A stretch of DNA of 59,189 bases from UBA9676 sp035532275 (GTDB lineage Bacteria; Actinomycetota; Actinomycetes; Streptosporangiales; Streptosporangiaceae): assembly GCA_035532275.1 (NCBI GenBank), contig DATKRG010000011.1:1-59189 (forward strand), in the 5' to 3' direction. The notes below the pieces were generated by a model that ran no database searches, was not told the origin of the DNA, and saw only the letters and a list, made by a program, of their open reading frames with translations. Shown here in pieces: positions 34,299-42,590 of the stretch (within the stretch, counting starts at the first letter, position 1; every line of letters begins with the position of its first letter). The translations under genes and the position numbers were made by a program.

Positions 34299-35594
34299 GT
34301 GATCAAGGTTGCCTTTGTCGGCGCTGGCAGCGTCGAGTTCACCCGCAACGTGGTGACCGATCTGTGCAGCTACCCCGAGTTCCGCGGCGAGCTGCACCTT
34401 GCCCTGCATGACATCAGCGCCGAACGCCTGGCGTTTGCGGAGCTGCTGGCCAGCCGGATCGCTGGGCAGACCGGATCGGGTGCACTCGTCACGGCCACCC
34501 GCGACCGGCGCGAGGCGCTGAAGGACGCCAGCTACGTCATCAACGAGATCCAGGTCGGGGGATATGCGGCCACCAGGCTGGATTTCGACATCCCCGCGCG
34601 GCACGGGGTACGGCAGACGATCGGGGACACGCTGGGAATCGGCGGTATCTCCCGTGGCCTCCGGACGATCCCGGTGGTGGTCGGCCTTGCCCGCGACATG
34701 CTGGACCAGTGCCCGGACGCCTTCCTTCTCAGCTACGCCAACCCGATGGCCATGCTGCCCTGGGCGGTGTACGAGGGGACCTCGTTCACCCGGGTCTTCG
34801 GCCTGTGCCACTCGGTACGGGACACCCAGCGGTTCCTCACCGGGCTGGTCGGCGCCGACCCGGACCGGGTCCGTTTCGTGACAGCGGGCTTCAATCATCA
34901 GGCGTTCGTGCTGCGTTTTGAGCAGGACGGCCGCTCCCTGTACCCCCGGCTGACGGAGGTCATCAACGAGTCTCCCGAGCTCCAGCGGCGGGTCCGGGTG
35001 GAGCTGTTCCGCCGGTTCGGCTACTTCCCGACCGAGTCCAGTGAGCATTCGGCCGAATATGTGCCATGGTTCATGCGACATGACTCGCAGATCGAGCGCT
35101 TCAGGATCTTCGTAGGCGATTACCTCGCCCGGTCCGAGGAGAATCTCAGCGAGCTGGAGTCGCTGCAGCGAGCGCTGGACGGGGACGTTCCGCTGGACCT
35201 CGATCCGACCAGTGAGCTGGCGTCGTTGTTCATCCACTCGCTCGAGACCGGACACGAACGCGAGCTGCATGTGAACATCCGCAACGGCGGGCTGATCTCG
35301 AACCTGCCCGACGAATGCTGCGTCGAGGTCCCCTGCGGCGTCGGGGCGGACGGGGCCAGGCCCACGGCCGTCGGCGCTCTCCCGCCGCAGCTCGTGGCGC
35401 TGAACCGGACATTCCTCAATGTCGTCGAGCTGACCGTCCGGGCGGCCCTCGACAGCTCCCGCGACCATGTCTACCAGGCAGCTTTGCTGGACCCGAACAC
35501 GGCTGCCACGCTGACCACCTCGCAGACCATCGCGATGTGCGACGACCTTCTCGAGGCACACCGGGAGCTGCTCCCTCCTGCCTTCGCGCGCTGA
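34299..35594 (+). CDS. GH4 family glycosidase (alpha-galactosidase-like, NAD- and metal-dependent)
   Basis: About 431 residues from the GTG at 34299, giving the family start VIKVAFVGAGSVEF; an ATG at 34281 is also in frame but lacks a ribosome site. The N-terminal Rossmann fold (GAGSVEFTRNV) binds NAD; metal ligands are Cys170 in GLCHSV and His200 in GFNHQAF; NPMA and EVPCGVG are family marks. GH4 enzymes work by oxidation at C3, elimination and re-addition in the cytoplasm and include alpha-galactosidases (MelA), alpha-glucosidases and glucuronidases. The first gene of a plus-strand pair, 26 bases before the GH114 gene. Proposed here to cut imported alpha-linked galactosamine oligomers; a simple alpha-galactosidase is the conservative reading. 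Confidence 0.9.
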   Translation: MIKVAFVGAGSVEFTRNVVTDLCSYPEFRGELHLALHDISAERLAFAELLASRIAGQTGSGALVTATRDRREALKDASYVINEIQVGGYAATRLDFDIPARHGVRQTIGDTLGIGGISRGLRTIPVVVGLARDMLDQCPDAFLLSYANPMAMLPWAVYEGTSFTRVFGLCHSVRDTQRFLTGLVGADPDRVRFVTAGFNHQAFVLRFEQDGRSLYPRLTEVINESPELQRRVRVELFRRFGYFPTESSEHSAEYVPWFMRHDSQIERFRIFVGDYLARSEENLSELESLQRALDGDVPLDLDPTSELASLFIHSLETGHERELHVNIRNGGLISNLPDECCVEVPCGVGADGARPTAVGALPPQLVALNRTFLNVVELTVRAALDSSRDHVYQAALLDPNTAATLTTSQTIAMCDDLLEAHRELLPPAFAR

Positions 35595-35620
35595 CCGTCC
35601 TGTGATGGAGCTGAATATCC

Positions 35621-37384
35621 ATGGCCATCACCCCACCGGGACAGACCGCCCGGCTCGCCGGGATCGCCACTTGCGTGCTTGCGCTGGCCTCGTTGAGCGT
35701 GGACCCACCGGCCACCGCTGGCAGTACTCATGTCACCGGCGGCACATCGATCGCGGCCCTGCGGATTCCACCGCCAGTTCCACAAGGCAGGCTCCGGATC
35801 ATCGGCCCGCTTCGTGATGGCGCAACGGTGGCCGCGAGCGGGCTGTCGTGGCACCCTCCCCGGCTCCCGAGGGGGACGACCCTGCTCAGCTTCGAGGTTG
35901 CCTACCACTGGCAGCGCTGCTCAGCGGGTGGCCACGGCTGCATGCGCGCGGCGGACTTGACCGTCACCCCGTTCGCCGCAGCCCGGTACATCGTTGGTCA
36001 CGGCGACACCGGCGCCCGGCTCAGGCTGACAGAGACTGCGGCAGAGGTCGTCGAAACCAGCCCGGCCACGTTCTCGTTCCGGGTTATCCGGCGGTCCGTG
36101 AGCCACCTGGCACGGGCGGCGGTGCAGGCTTACCCGGCCCGTGGGCGGCCAGGAACAGAGCTCGTCAACGGGACCCCGGAACGGTACACCTCCTCGCCAG
36201 AGGAGTATTTCCAGGTCAACGCTCCCCACTACAACAGCGCTGACGGCCGGCCAGTCCAGCTGTACCGGATCGACCAAGGTTCCTGGCGGCCGTTGCCCGG
36301 CAGTCGCGCCCTCTACACCGGCAAGCTCCGGCCCGGACCGCACCTGGTGGCTGTCCGCACGTCGAACCGTGTGGGCTCCTCGACGATCCGCTTCGGCTGG
36401 CATGTCGTCCCGATGCCGAAGCCGCTGCCCTGCCAGTCCTCACACCACTGGCGGTGCTGGTACCCGCAGCACCTCGCCGCCGACCATCACCCCATGCGCT
36501 GGGACTGGCAGATCGGGCGGGTCACCCCGTTGCAGAGGACCGGCAGGCACGCCGTTGACATCTATGACATCGACGGCTTCCTGACCAGTCAGGCTGAGGT
36601 CCGCACAATCCATGCCAGCTGGCAGGCACGGACTCTCCGGCACCCCAGAACTGCCTGCTACCTGGACATGGCCTGGGAGGACTACCGTCCGGACGCAAGC
36701 CCTGGCCGGGGCGGCAGCAGGTATTTCCCCGCCGCAGCGCTTGGCAACGTCTACTACGGCTATCCCGAGGAACGCTGGCTGGACTTCCGTCAGCTAGATG
36801 CGCTCAAGCCGATGCTGCGTGAACGCATCAGCATGTGCGCAAGAAAAGGCTTCGACGCCGTCGAGCTCGACGACATCGACAGCTTCGACCCACCATCCAC
36901 CACCGGGTTCCGCCTCACACCAGGCGATGCTCAGAACTTCCTCGCCTACGCGTTCAACGAGATCCACCGCTTCGGGATGACCGCGCTATGGAAGAACTCG
37001 CCCTACCTGAGCTGGTGGGGAAGGCGGTACGCCGACGGTGCCGTGGTCGAGGAGTGCTACATCAACCACGCCTGTTTCGCTTCCTGGCTGCGCGGCAGCC
37101 GGCAGTACGGGATCACCTGCACAAGCCTGACCCGCGGCACGCCCTGCGGCTGGGACGCTTTCAGCTCTGACGTCACCCGGAACCAGCCGACCGGCAAATG
37201 GGTAGGTGAGGCCGAGTACGCAGCCGACAAGTTCGTCTGCAACCCTGGGCAGCACTGCGGCCACAAGCGTGCATTCGCGACCTTCTGCCACATCGTCTAC
37301 GCGCCACGCGCCGGATTCGCCGCGGTCAAGTTCGACGTGAACCTGGACGGCAAGATGTTCTATCCCTGCCCCCACGGCAGCTGA
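35621..37384 (+). CDS. Secreted GH114 endo-alpha-1,4-polygalactosaminidase-like protein
   Basis: A 587-residue protein with an N-terminal Sec signal (LAGIATCVLALASLSVDPPA). Residues 45-270 form a beta-rich, immunoglobulin-like region that ends with a VRTSNRVGSSTIRFGW strand. The C-terminal half is a GH114/TIM-barrel domain: MRWDWQIGRVTPLQ, VDIYDIDGF, TACYLDMAWEDYRPD, GFDAVELDDIDSFDP and GMTALWKNSP, with the acidic residues of LDMAWED and VELDDID as likely catalytic groups. GH114 enzymes cut alpha-1,4-galactosamine polymers such as fungal galactosaminogalactan. Eight cysteines in the last 130 residues suggest disulfides in an extracellular enzyme. Start supported by GGAGCTG seven bases upstream. 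Confidence 0.85.
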   Translation: MAITPPGQTARLAGIATCVLALASLSVDPPATAGSTHVTGGTSIAALRIPPPVPQGRLRIIGPLRDGATVAASGLSWHPPRLPRGTTLLSFEVAYHWQRCSAGGHGCMRAADLTVTPFAAARYIVGHGDTGARLRLTETAAEVVETSPATFSFRVIRRSVSHLARAAVQAYPARGRPGTELVNGTPERYTSSPEEYFQVNAPHYNSADGRPVQLYRIDQGSWRPLPGSRALYTGKLRPGPHLVAVRTSNRVGSSTIRFGWHVVPMPKPLPCQSSHHWRCWYPQHLAADHHPMRWDWQIGRVTPLQRTGRHAVDIYDIDGFLTSQAEVRTIHASWQARTLRHPRTACYLDMAWEDYRPDASPGRGGSRYFPAAALGNVYYGYPEERWLDFRQLDALKPMLRERISMCARKGFDAVELDDIDSFDPPSTTGFRLTPGDAQNFLAYAFNEIHRFGMTALWKNSPYLSWWGRRYADGAVVEECYINHACFASWLRGSRQYGITCTSLTRGTPCGWDAFSSDVTRNQPTGKWVGEAEYAADKFVCNPGQHCGHKRAFATFCHIVYAPRAGFAAVKFDVNLDGKMFYPCPHGS

Positions 37385-37409
37385 CGGGAACCGGGAGCAG
37401 GACCTACAC

Positions 37410-37423
37410 CCGCCAGCTGGCGG
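37410..37423. repeat. Perfect 14-base palindrome after the GH114 gene
   Basis: CCGCCAGCTGGCGG, 25 bases behind the GH114 stop. It is too short for a strong terminator and may be an operator for the downstream isocitrate lyase or a short terminator stem. Confidence 0.4.
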
Positions 37424-37445
37424 CGCGTCCGACGCTCCACCTGGA

Positions 37446-37471
37446 GGGACCTTCGGCCCTGGTGGGATAAT
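37446..37471 (+). promoter_or_regulatory. DosR/DevR-like box and -10 before isocitrate lyase
   Basis: GGGACCTTCGGCCC at 37446-37459 agrees with most positions of the DosR consensus GGGACYWWWGTCCC. GATAAT at 37466-37471 could be the -10. The box would be centred near -26 if this -10 is used, closer than the classical -42, so direct DosR activation is uncertain. Confidence 0.35.
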
Positions 37472-37579
37472 GACTGGCGGGGCAGATTTCCTGTTAGGCC
37501 CATCCGGAGGCTGCTGGAGCGGTGGGCATGTATCGGTGGCGCCGTGGCGAGAAGTACCGCAGCAGGGCAGGAGCCAGTC

Positions 37580-39940
37580 ATGAGGTCATTCGATTCGGAA
37601 GTCGCCGAGAAGTCAGCCATGGGCTCGTTCGATTCGGAGATCGGCGAGACCGCAAGATGGTTTGCCAGTCCTCGATTCGAGGGCATCACGCGTTTGTATT
37701 CTGCGCGTCAGGTGGTCGAGCAACGGGGCACCATCGCGACCGACTACACCGTGGCGAGAATGGCGGCCGAGCAGTTCTACGATCGGCTTCGGCAGCTCTT
37801 CGCAGAGCGCAAGCAGATCACCACCTTCGGCCCCTACTCACCCGGTCAGGCGGTGGCCCTGAAGCGGATGGGAATCGAGGGCATCTACCTGGGCGGCTGG
37901 GCCACATCGGCCAGGGGATCCGTCACGGAGGACCCGGGACCCGACCTGGCCAGCTACCCGCTCTCCCAGGTGCCGGACGAGGCCGCGCCAATCGTGCGCG
38001 CCCTGCTCACCGCGGACCGGAACCAGCGCTTCGCCCGCTCGCGCCTGAGCGAGGCGCAGCGTGCCACCTCCCCCGAGATCGACTATCGGCCATTCATCAT
38101 CGCCGACGCCGACACGGGACACGGCGGCGACGCGCACGTCCGGAATCTGGTCCGTCGCTTCGTCGAGGTCGGGGTTCCGGGCTACCACATCGAGGACCAG
38201 AGGCCCGGCGCCAAGAAGTGCGGGCACCAGGGGGGAAAGGTGCTCGTCGGCGTGGACGAGCAGATCAAGCGGCTGAGCGCCGCGCGCTTCCAGCTCGACG
38301 TCATGAAGGTGCCCGGTGTCATCGTGGCCCGAACCGACGCCGAAGCGGCCACGTTCCTGGAGGGGCGCGGGGACGAGCGCGATCATCCGTTCATCCTGGG
38401 CGCCACCAACGTTGAGCTGCCGACCTACAAGGTCGGCTACCTCGCCATCATGAGAAAGCTCCGCGAGCTGGGCGTCGACGACGCGCGCGGTCATCTGCTG
38501 TACAAGATCTCCGCCGCGGAGTACGACGAGGCCAGAGCCTGGCTCGCGCGGGCGGGCGTGATGCGCGTGCTCGAAGAGAGCGCGAAGGCGTTCCAGCAGG
38601 CCGACGGGTCGTCGTCGGTCGAGGCACTGCTGGAGAGGGTCGAGACGCGGTACCTGGAGGCGTGGCAGTCCGAGGCTAACCTGAAGAGTTATCCCCAGGC
38701 GGTCGCGGACGTGATCGAGTTCCGCGCCAGCGAGGGTGAGCGCTTCGACATGAGCGCCGACGAGTGGCTGGCCTTCGCGAACCGAACGTCGTTCCACGCC
38801 GCCCGGGCCAGGGCCAGATCGATGGGCATCGACATCATCTGGGATTGCGAGCTCTCCAAGACTGCCGATGGCTACTACCAGATACAGAGCGGAATCGAGT
38901 ACGCGGTCGCCAGGTCGCTGGCTGTCGCCCCGTTCGCCGACCTCTTGTGGATGGAGACCAAGACCGCGAACCTGGCGGACGCCAAGCGCTTCGCTGAGGC
39001 CGTCCATACCGAGTTCCCTTCCAAGATGCTCGCGTACAACCTGTCACCATCGTTTAACTGGGACACGACCGGGATGAGTGAGGAGGATATGCGGCGGTTC
39101 CCGGAGGAGCTCGGCAAGCTGGGTTTCGTCTTCAACTTCATTACCTACGGCGGACATCAGATCGACGGCCTGGCGGCGGAGGAGTTCGCCGCCGCACTCA
39201 AGCAGGACGGCATGCTCTCCCTGGCCCGGCTGCAGCGAAAGTTCCGCCTGGTCGAATCGCCCTACCGGACACCCCAGACGCTCGTGGGCGGGCCGCGGCT
39301 GGATGCGGCGCTCATGGCTTCTTCGGGTGGCACGGCGGCCACCAAGGCGATGGGCAAGGGCTCGACGCAGCACCAGCACCTGGTCCAGACCGAGGTGCCG
39401 ACCAAGCTGCTCGAGGAATGGCTCGCGATGTGGACAAAGCACCACCAGATCTCGGGCCCGCTGCGGGTCGGGCTGCGGCCGCACACGGCGGGCTCGGAGT
39501 TGCTGGAGCTCACCCTGTCCAAACCAAGCGGGGAAAAGGTCGCCACCATCGTCTTCGACGTGATCGTGGATCGCCGGGGGCGCAACATCCTCTCCATCCG
39601 GGATCAGAACACCTTCGACACCGCCCTGCGGCAGAAGCGCCTGATGACGCTGAACCACCTGTTCCTGGTCCACCGCTACAAGATCTGGTCGGTCCACTAC
39701 GTCAGCCCGACCGATGACAATCGTTACCAGGCCCAGAAGATGAGGACGCATGGCCTCTACAGCGACGTCCACGACGAGGTTGGCGACGTCATCGTCGCGG
39801 ATGTGAGCGCGGAGGGCGTCAAGGCCCTGCTCGCCCCGGACCGGGACCGCTTGAACGCCTTGATCCAGCGGAAGTATCCGTATGTGCCGGACGACGTCGC
39901 CCAAATGCCGCAAAGGACTGGCCGGGACGAGAGGATCTGA
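37580..39940 (+). CDS. aceA: Isocitrate lyase, long form (ICL2/AceA-like)
   Basis: A 786-residue enzyme that splits isocitrate to glyoxylate and succinate in the glyoxylate shunt. The start at 37580 follows AGGAG at six bases; the GTG/ATG further upstream is weaker. GPYSPGQAVALKRMGIEGIY and IADADTGHGGDAHVRNLVRR open the barrel; KKCGH (Cys214) is the catalytic motif; PSFNWDTTGM and FITYGGHQIDGLA are conserved further on. The roughly 170-residue C-terminal extension (after the TQHQHLVQTEVPTK segment, with HTAGSELLELTLSKPSGEKV) is that of mycobacterial ICL2, a domain known to be gated by acetyl-CoA or propionyl-CoA. Needed for growth on acetate or fatty acids. Confidence 0.93.
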   Translation: MRSFDSEVAEKSAMGSFDSEIGETARWFASPRFEGITRLYSARQVVEQRGTIATDYTVARMAAEQFYDRLRQLFAERKQITTFGPYSPGQAVALKRMGIEGIYLGGWATSARGSVTEDPGPDLASYPLSQVPDEAAPIVRALLTADRNQRFARSRLSEAQRATSPEIDYRPFIIADADTGHGGDAHVRNLVRRFVEVGVPGYHIEDQRPGAKKCGHQGGKVLVGVDEQIKRLSAARFQLDVMKVPGVIVARTDAEAATFLEGRGDERDHPFILGATNVELPTYKVGYLAIMRKLRELGVDDARGHLLYKISAAEYDEARAWLARAGVMRVLEESAKAFQQADGSSSVEALLERVETRYLEAWQSEANLKSYPQAVADVIEFRASEGERFDMSADEWLAFANRTSFHAARARARSMGIDIIWDCELSKTADGYYQIQSGIEYAVARSLAVAPFADLLWMETKTANLADAKRFAEAVHTEFPSKMLAYNLSPSFNWDTTGMSEEDMRRFPEELGKLGFVFNFITYGGHQIDGLAAEEFAAALKQDGMLSLARLQRKFRLVESPYRTPQTLVGGPRLDAALMASSGGTAATKAMGKGSTQHQHLVQTEVPTKLLEEWLAMWTKHHQISGPLRVGLRPHTAGSELLELTLSKPSGEKVATIVFDVIVDRRGRNILSIRDQNTFDTALRQKRLMTLNHLFLVHRYKIWSVHYVSPTDDNRYQAQKMRTHGLYSDVHDEVGDVIVADVSAEGVKALLAPDRDRLNALIQRKYPYVPDDVAQMPQRTGRDERI

Positions 39941-40178
39941 ACCGCCGGCCACTCAGCTCCGACCGGCAGGCACGCTCGCGCTGGCCAAACCAATCACGGC
40001 GCCTTCCCGCATGCCCCGGCACCAGCCCACTCCCCCGTTTCTGGCGCCGATTGGCGCTGCAGGGTTCCCGATGAATGCCAGCCTCTGATTCATCAGCGGG
40101 CTGGGGTTGTGCGGTATCAGGGACCAGCTCCGCGCCTGCTGGGTGAACCGGTTGCCGCCAGAAGGCAATAGAGCAGCG

Positions 40179-40421
40179 ATGGACGACAATGACTTGGTAG
40201 CCGCGATGGCGGGCGGTGACGACGCTGGGTTGCAGGTCGGCGCGCTGGCCGCCGGAGCCACAGGCGGGTACCTGCCGGGCGGCACGCTGGTAAAGCTCCG
40301 CAACCTCGGCGGGGCGCTCTGCACTGCTGGCGTGTTCACCGCCGGGTCGCGGCCGTCACGGTCCTCGGTGCCTGTGACTCGAACCGCCGGTCCCGCCCCC
40401 CAAGTGAGTACTGGAGAAGAC
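40179..40421 (+). pseudogene. Possible ECF sigma-factor N-terminal remnant
   Basis: From the ATG at 40179 the frame reads MDDNDLVAAMAGGDDAGL, resembling the first helix of ECF sigma factors, but then degenerates into Gly/Ala-rich sequence with no sigma region 2. The frame continues into the truncated sedolisin that follows. Treated as a remnant; the short match makes this tentative. Confidence 0.25.
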
Positions 40422-41330
40422 ATGATCAAGTTCAGCACGCCCGCACGGCCGGGTATCGCGCGACACCCTAGGCTTGGGATCACAGCCGCGGGTATGGCCG
40501 TGTCCGGAATGCTGGTCGCGGCCGCCGGGTGCAGCCCGGCCGCCCACCCCGCCTCCGGGCCGGCGGCACCCAATCCGCCCTTCGGCGGGGAGGCCGGCCA
40601 GCTGAACTCGGCGCTGCAAGCTGCCGCCGCCCATCACGTCACGGTGATCGCCGCCTCCGGCGACATCGGAGCGGCTGGCGAGCCGTGCCACGTGATCGAG
40701 GGCCTGACCGGCGGCAGCTTCCCCCCGGTCAAGGAGGTCAGCCTGCCGGCCTCGGACCCGCTCGTGCTCGCCGCCGGCGGCACCAGCCTCACAGCCAGCC
40801 ACACGACGGGTGCCTACATCGGCGAGACCGCGTGGGGCCTGCCCTACGGCACCCCGGGAACACAGTTCCAGGGCTCGGGTGGCGGCTTCAGCCGCATCTT
40901 CACCCGGCCCGCCTACCAGGACGGCATCCCCAGCATCGGCCCCTGGCGCGGCGTGCCCGATGTGGCCGCGGATGCCTCAGCCCACCAGGGCATGGCGGTG
41001 GTCATCAGCGGCGACGGTGGCACCTACATGATCCGCAACAGCGGCGGCACCAGCACCAGCGCCCCGATCTGGGCCGGACTGATCGCCCTGGCCGACCAGT
41101 ACGCCGGCCGCTCCCTGGGCTTCGTCAACCCCGCCCTCTACCGCATCGCCCGCACTGCCCTGTACCACCAGGCTTTCCACGACATCACCACCGGGACCAA
41201 CACGGTGAGCTTCCCGCCCAAGCAGATAACCGGCTACCGGGCGGCACCCGGCTGGGACCCGGTCACCGGCTTGGGCAGCCCCAACGCGCAAGTCCTCGTC
41301 CCCCTGCTCGCCCGCTACACCAGCCCCTGA
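40422..41330 (+). CDS. Truncated S53 (sedolisin/kumamolisin) peptidase with lipoprotein-like leader
   Basis: About 302 residues from the ATG at 40422 after GGAGAAGAC. A leader with a hydrophobic stretch ending LVAAAGCSPAA looks like a lipoprotein signal. It is followed at once by LNSALQAAAAHHVTVIAASG, the middle of a sedolisin domain with its oxyanion Asp, then SGGGFSRIFTRPAYQ, GVPDVAADAS, the nucleophile Ser in GGTSTSAPIWAGLIA and the calcium site HDITTGTN/GWDPVTGLGSPN. The propeptide and the N-terminal third that supplies the catalytic Glu and Asp are absent, so proteolysis as in normal sedolisins is unlikely. It may be a deletion product or a secreted binding remnant. Confidence 0.7.
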   Translation: MIKFSTPARPGIARHPRLGITAAGMAVSGMLVAAAGCSPAAHPASGPAAPNPPFGGEAGQLNSALQAAAAHHVTVIAASGDIGAAGEPCHVIEGLTGGSFPPVKEVSLPASDPLVLAAGGTSLTASHTTGAYIGETAWGLPYGTPGTQFQGSGGGFSRIFTRPAYQDGIPSIGPWRGVPDVAADASAHQGMAVVISGDGGTYMIRNSGGTSTSAPIWAGLIALADQYAGRSLGFVNPALYRIARTALYHQAFHDITTGTNTVSFPPKQITGYRAAPGWDPVTGLGSPNAQVLVPLLARYTSP

Positions 41331-41345
41331 GCCGACCGGTTCGGC
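41331..41345 (+). terminator. Weak hairpin after the S53 gene
   Basis: GCCGA-CCGGT-TCGGC directly follows the stop codon. The stem is only five base pairs and no T-run follows, so it would be a weak or Rho-assisted terminator at best. Confidence 0.25.
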
Positions 41346-41533
41346 CTCGCCCGCTACCTCGGTGAAGATGTTCCTCCCGCATCTCACGCCGCCGCCGCTG
41401 CTGTACTTTCCTGCCGGACGTCGTGTCGATCTCAGTGATTACCGTCGTCTGTGTCACTCTCAGTGCAGCCGAGTGTGCAGCCGAGCATGTATCAATCGTT
41501 GCGTTTCTTGTGTTTAGATTCTATCTTGATCAC

Positions 41534-42049
41534 ATGACCAGTGCAGGGACCGAGCGCACGGGCAGTGAGCTGATATCTACCGGGCAGGCAGCCGAGCTGC
41601 TGGGCTCGTCACGCCAGCACGTCGTTGACCTGTGCGCGAGCGGCCGACTCCGGTTCCAGCTGACTGGCACCCATCGCCGTGTGTGGCGCTCAGATGTGAT
41701 GGCGCTCGCCAGAGGCGGAGCGGGCTTGACCCGCGACCAGCAACGCAGCCTGTGGCTGCACCGGGCCGTAGCAGGCAAACTCGCGCTAGACCCTGCGCGA
41801 GTGCGCAACAGGGCGCGGCGCAATCTGGACAGGATGCGCGCAGCGCATCCGCGCGGGCGGGTGCGTGCGGACTTCGACACATGGGAGGCGCTGCTGGATG
41901 GCCCCCTGGACCGGCTATTCGAAGTCCTGGGGTCAACGTCACCGCAGGCGGCTGAACTGCGGCAGAACACGCCGTTCGCCGGTGTGCTGACCGAGAAGGA
42001 ACGGCTCAAAGCGCTGGCAGCGTTCCGCGATGCGGCGCAAGCGGCCTAG
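41534..42049 (+). CDS. Helix-turn-helix (excisionase/MerR-like) antitoxin candidate
   Basis: A 171-residue protein from the ATG at 41534. Residues 10-60 form an excisionase-type winged helix-turn-helix: ELISTGQAAELLGSSRQHVV, DLCASGRLRFQLTGTHRRVW. The rest is helical with RNRARRNLDRMRAAHPRGRV and a C-terminal LTEKERLKALAAFRDAAQAA. Its stop is three bases from the ATG of the DUF6036-type nucleotidyltransferase gene; this pair occurs in actinobacteria as a probable toxin-antitoxin module, the HTH protein being antitoxin and autorepressor. Upstream DNA (41346-41533) is AT-richer than usual and should hold the promoter. Confidence 0.75.
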   Translation: MTSAGTERTGSELISTGQAAELLGSSRQHVVDLCASGRLRFQLTGTHRRVWRSDVMALARGGAGLTRDQQRSLWLHRAVAGKLALDPARVRNRARRNLDRMRAAHPRGRVRADFDTWEALLDGPLDRLFEVLGSTSPQAAELRQNTPFAGVLTEKERLKALAAFRDAAQAA

Positions 42050-42052
42050 CGG

Positions 42053-42560
42053 ATGCGCCGCGAGCAGCTGGAACACGTGCTGCGGGCCGCCTGCACTGTG
42101 ACCGCCGAGCAAGTGACGCTGGTGATCGGGAGCCAGGCAATCTTGGGATCCTTCCCGGAAGATGCCCTGCCAGAAGCCGCTGTGCGCTCCATCGAGGTAG
42201 AAGTCCGATCTCGTGGACGGCGCGCTTGGCGAATTGTCGCAGTTTCACGAGACCTTCTGCTACTACGCGCAGGGAGTCGGCATGACCACGGCGGTGCTGC
42301 CCGCAGGGTGGCGCGAGCGGCTCGTCACGTTCCGCAGTCCCGGCACCCGGCCCGGACAGGCGCTATGCCTGGAACCACACGACCCGGTGGTCAGCAAGCT
42401 CGTCGCCCACCGCGAAAAGGATCAGGAGTTCGCAGCAGAATTGCTTCATGCCGGCCTGGTGCGGCCCGAGACGCTGCACGAACGCATCGAATCGACACCG
42501 ATCAGCGATGACCTCAAGCGGATACTCCGCGACTGGGTAACGTCCGTCACCGGCCAATAA
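42053..42560 (+). pseudogene. DUF6036-type nucleotidyltransferase (toxin candidate), internal deletion
   Basis: The first 45 residues, starting MRREQLEHVLRAACTVTAEQ and continuing VTLVIGSQAILGSFPEDALP, are the normal N-terminus with the GSQA nucleotidyltransferase motif. After RSIEVEV the frame fails; another frame resumes at DLVDGALGELSQFHETFCYY and continues to the natural C-terminus (LVAHREKDQEFAAELLHAGL). The acidic segment normally between these parts is missing (about 10 codons), along with the frame. The toxin should be inactive while the antitoxin gene stays intact. The downstream part begins at an ATG-like GTG at 42213 and could be made separately. Confidence 0.75.
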
Positions 42561-42590
42561 TCTGACCTGAAGCGGGGAACATCCTCTACC

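Noticed and set aside
41346..41533. Upstream extension of the HTH antitoxin to 41423
   Set aside because: The extra residues are hydrophobic and unlike the family; the ATG at 41534 gives the normal N-terminus.
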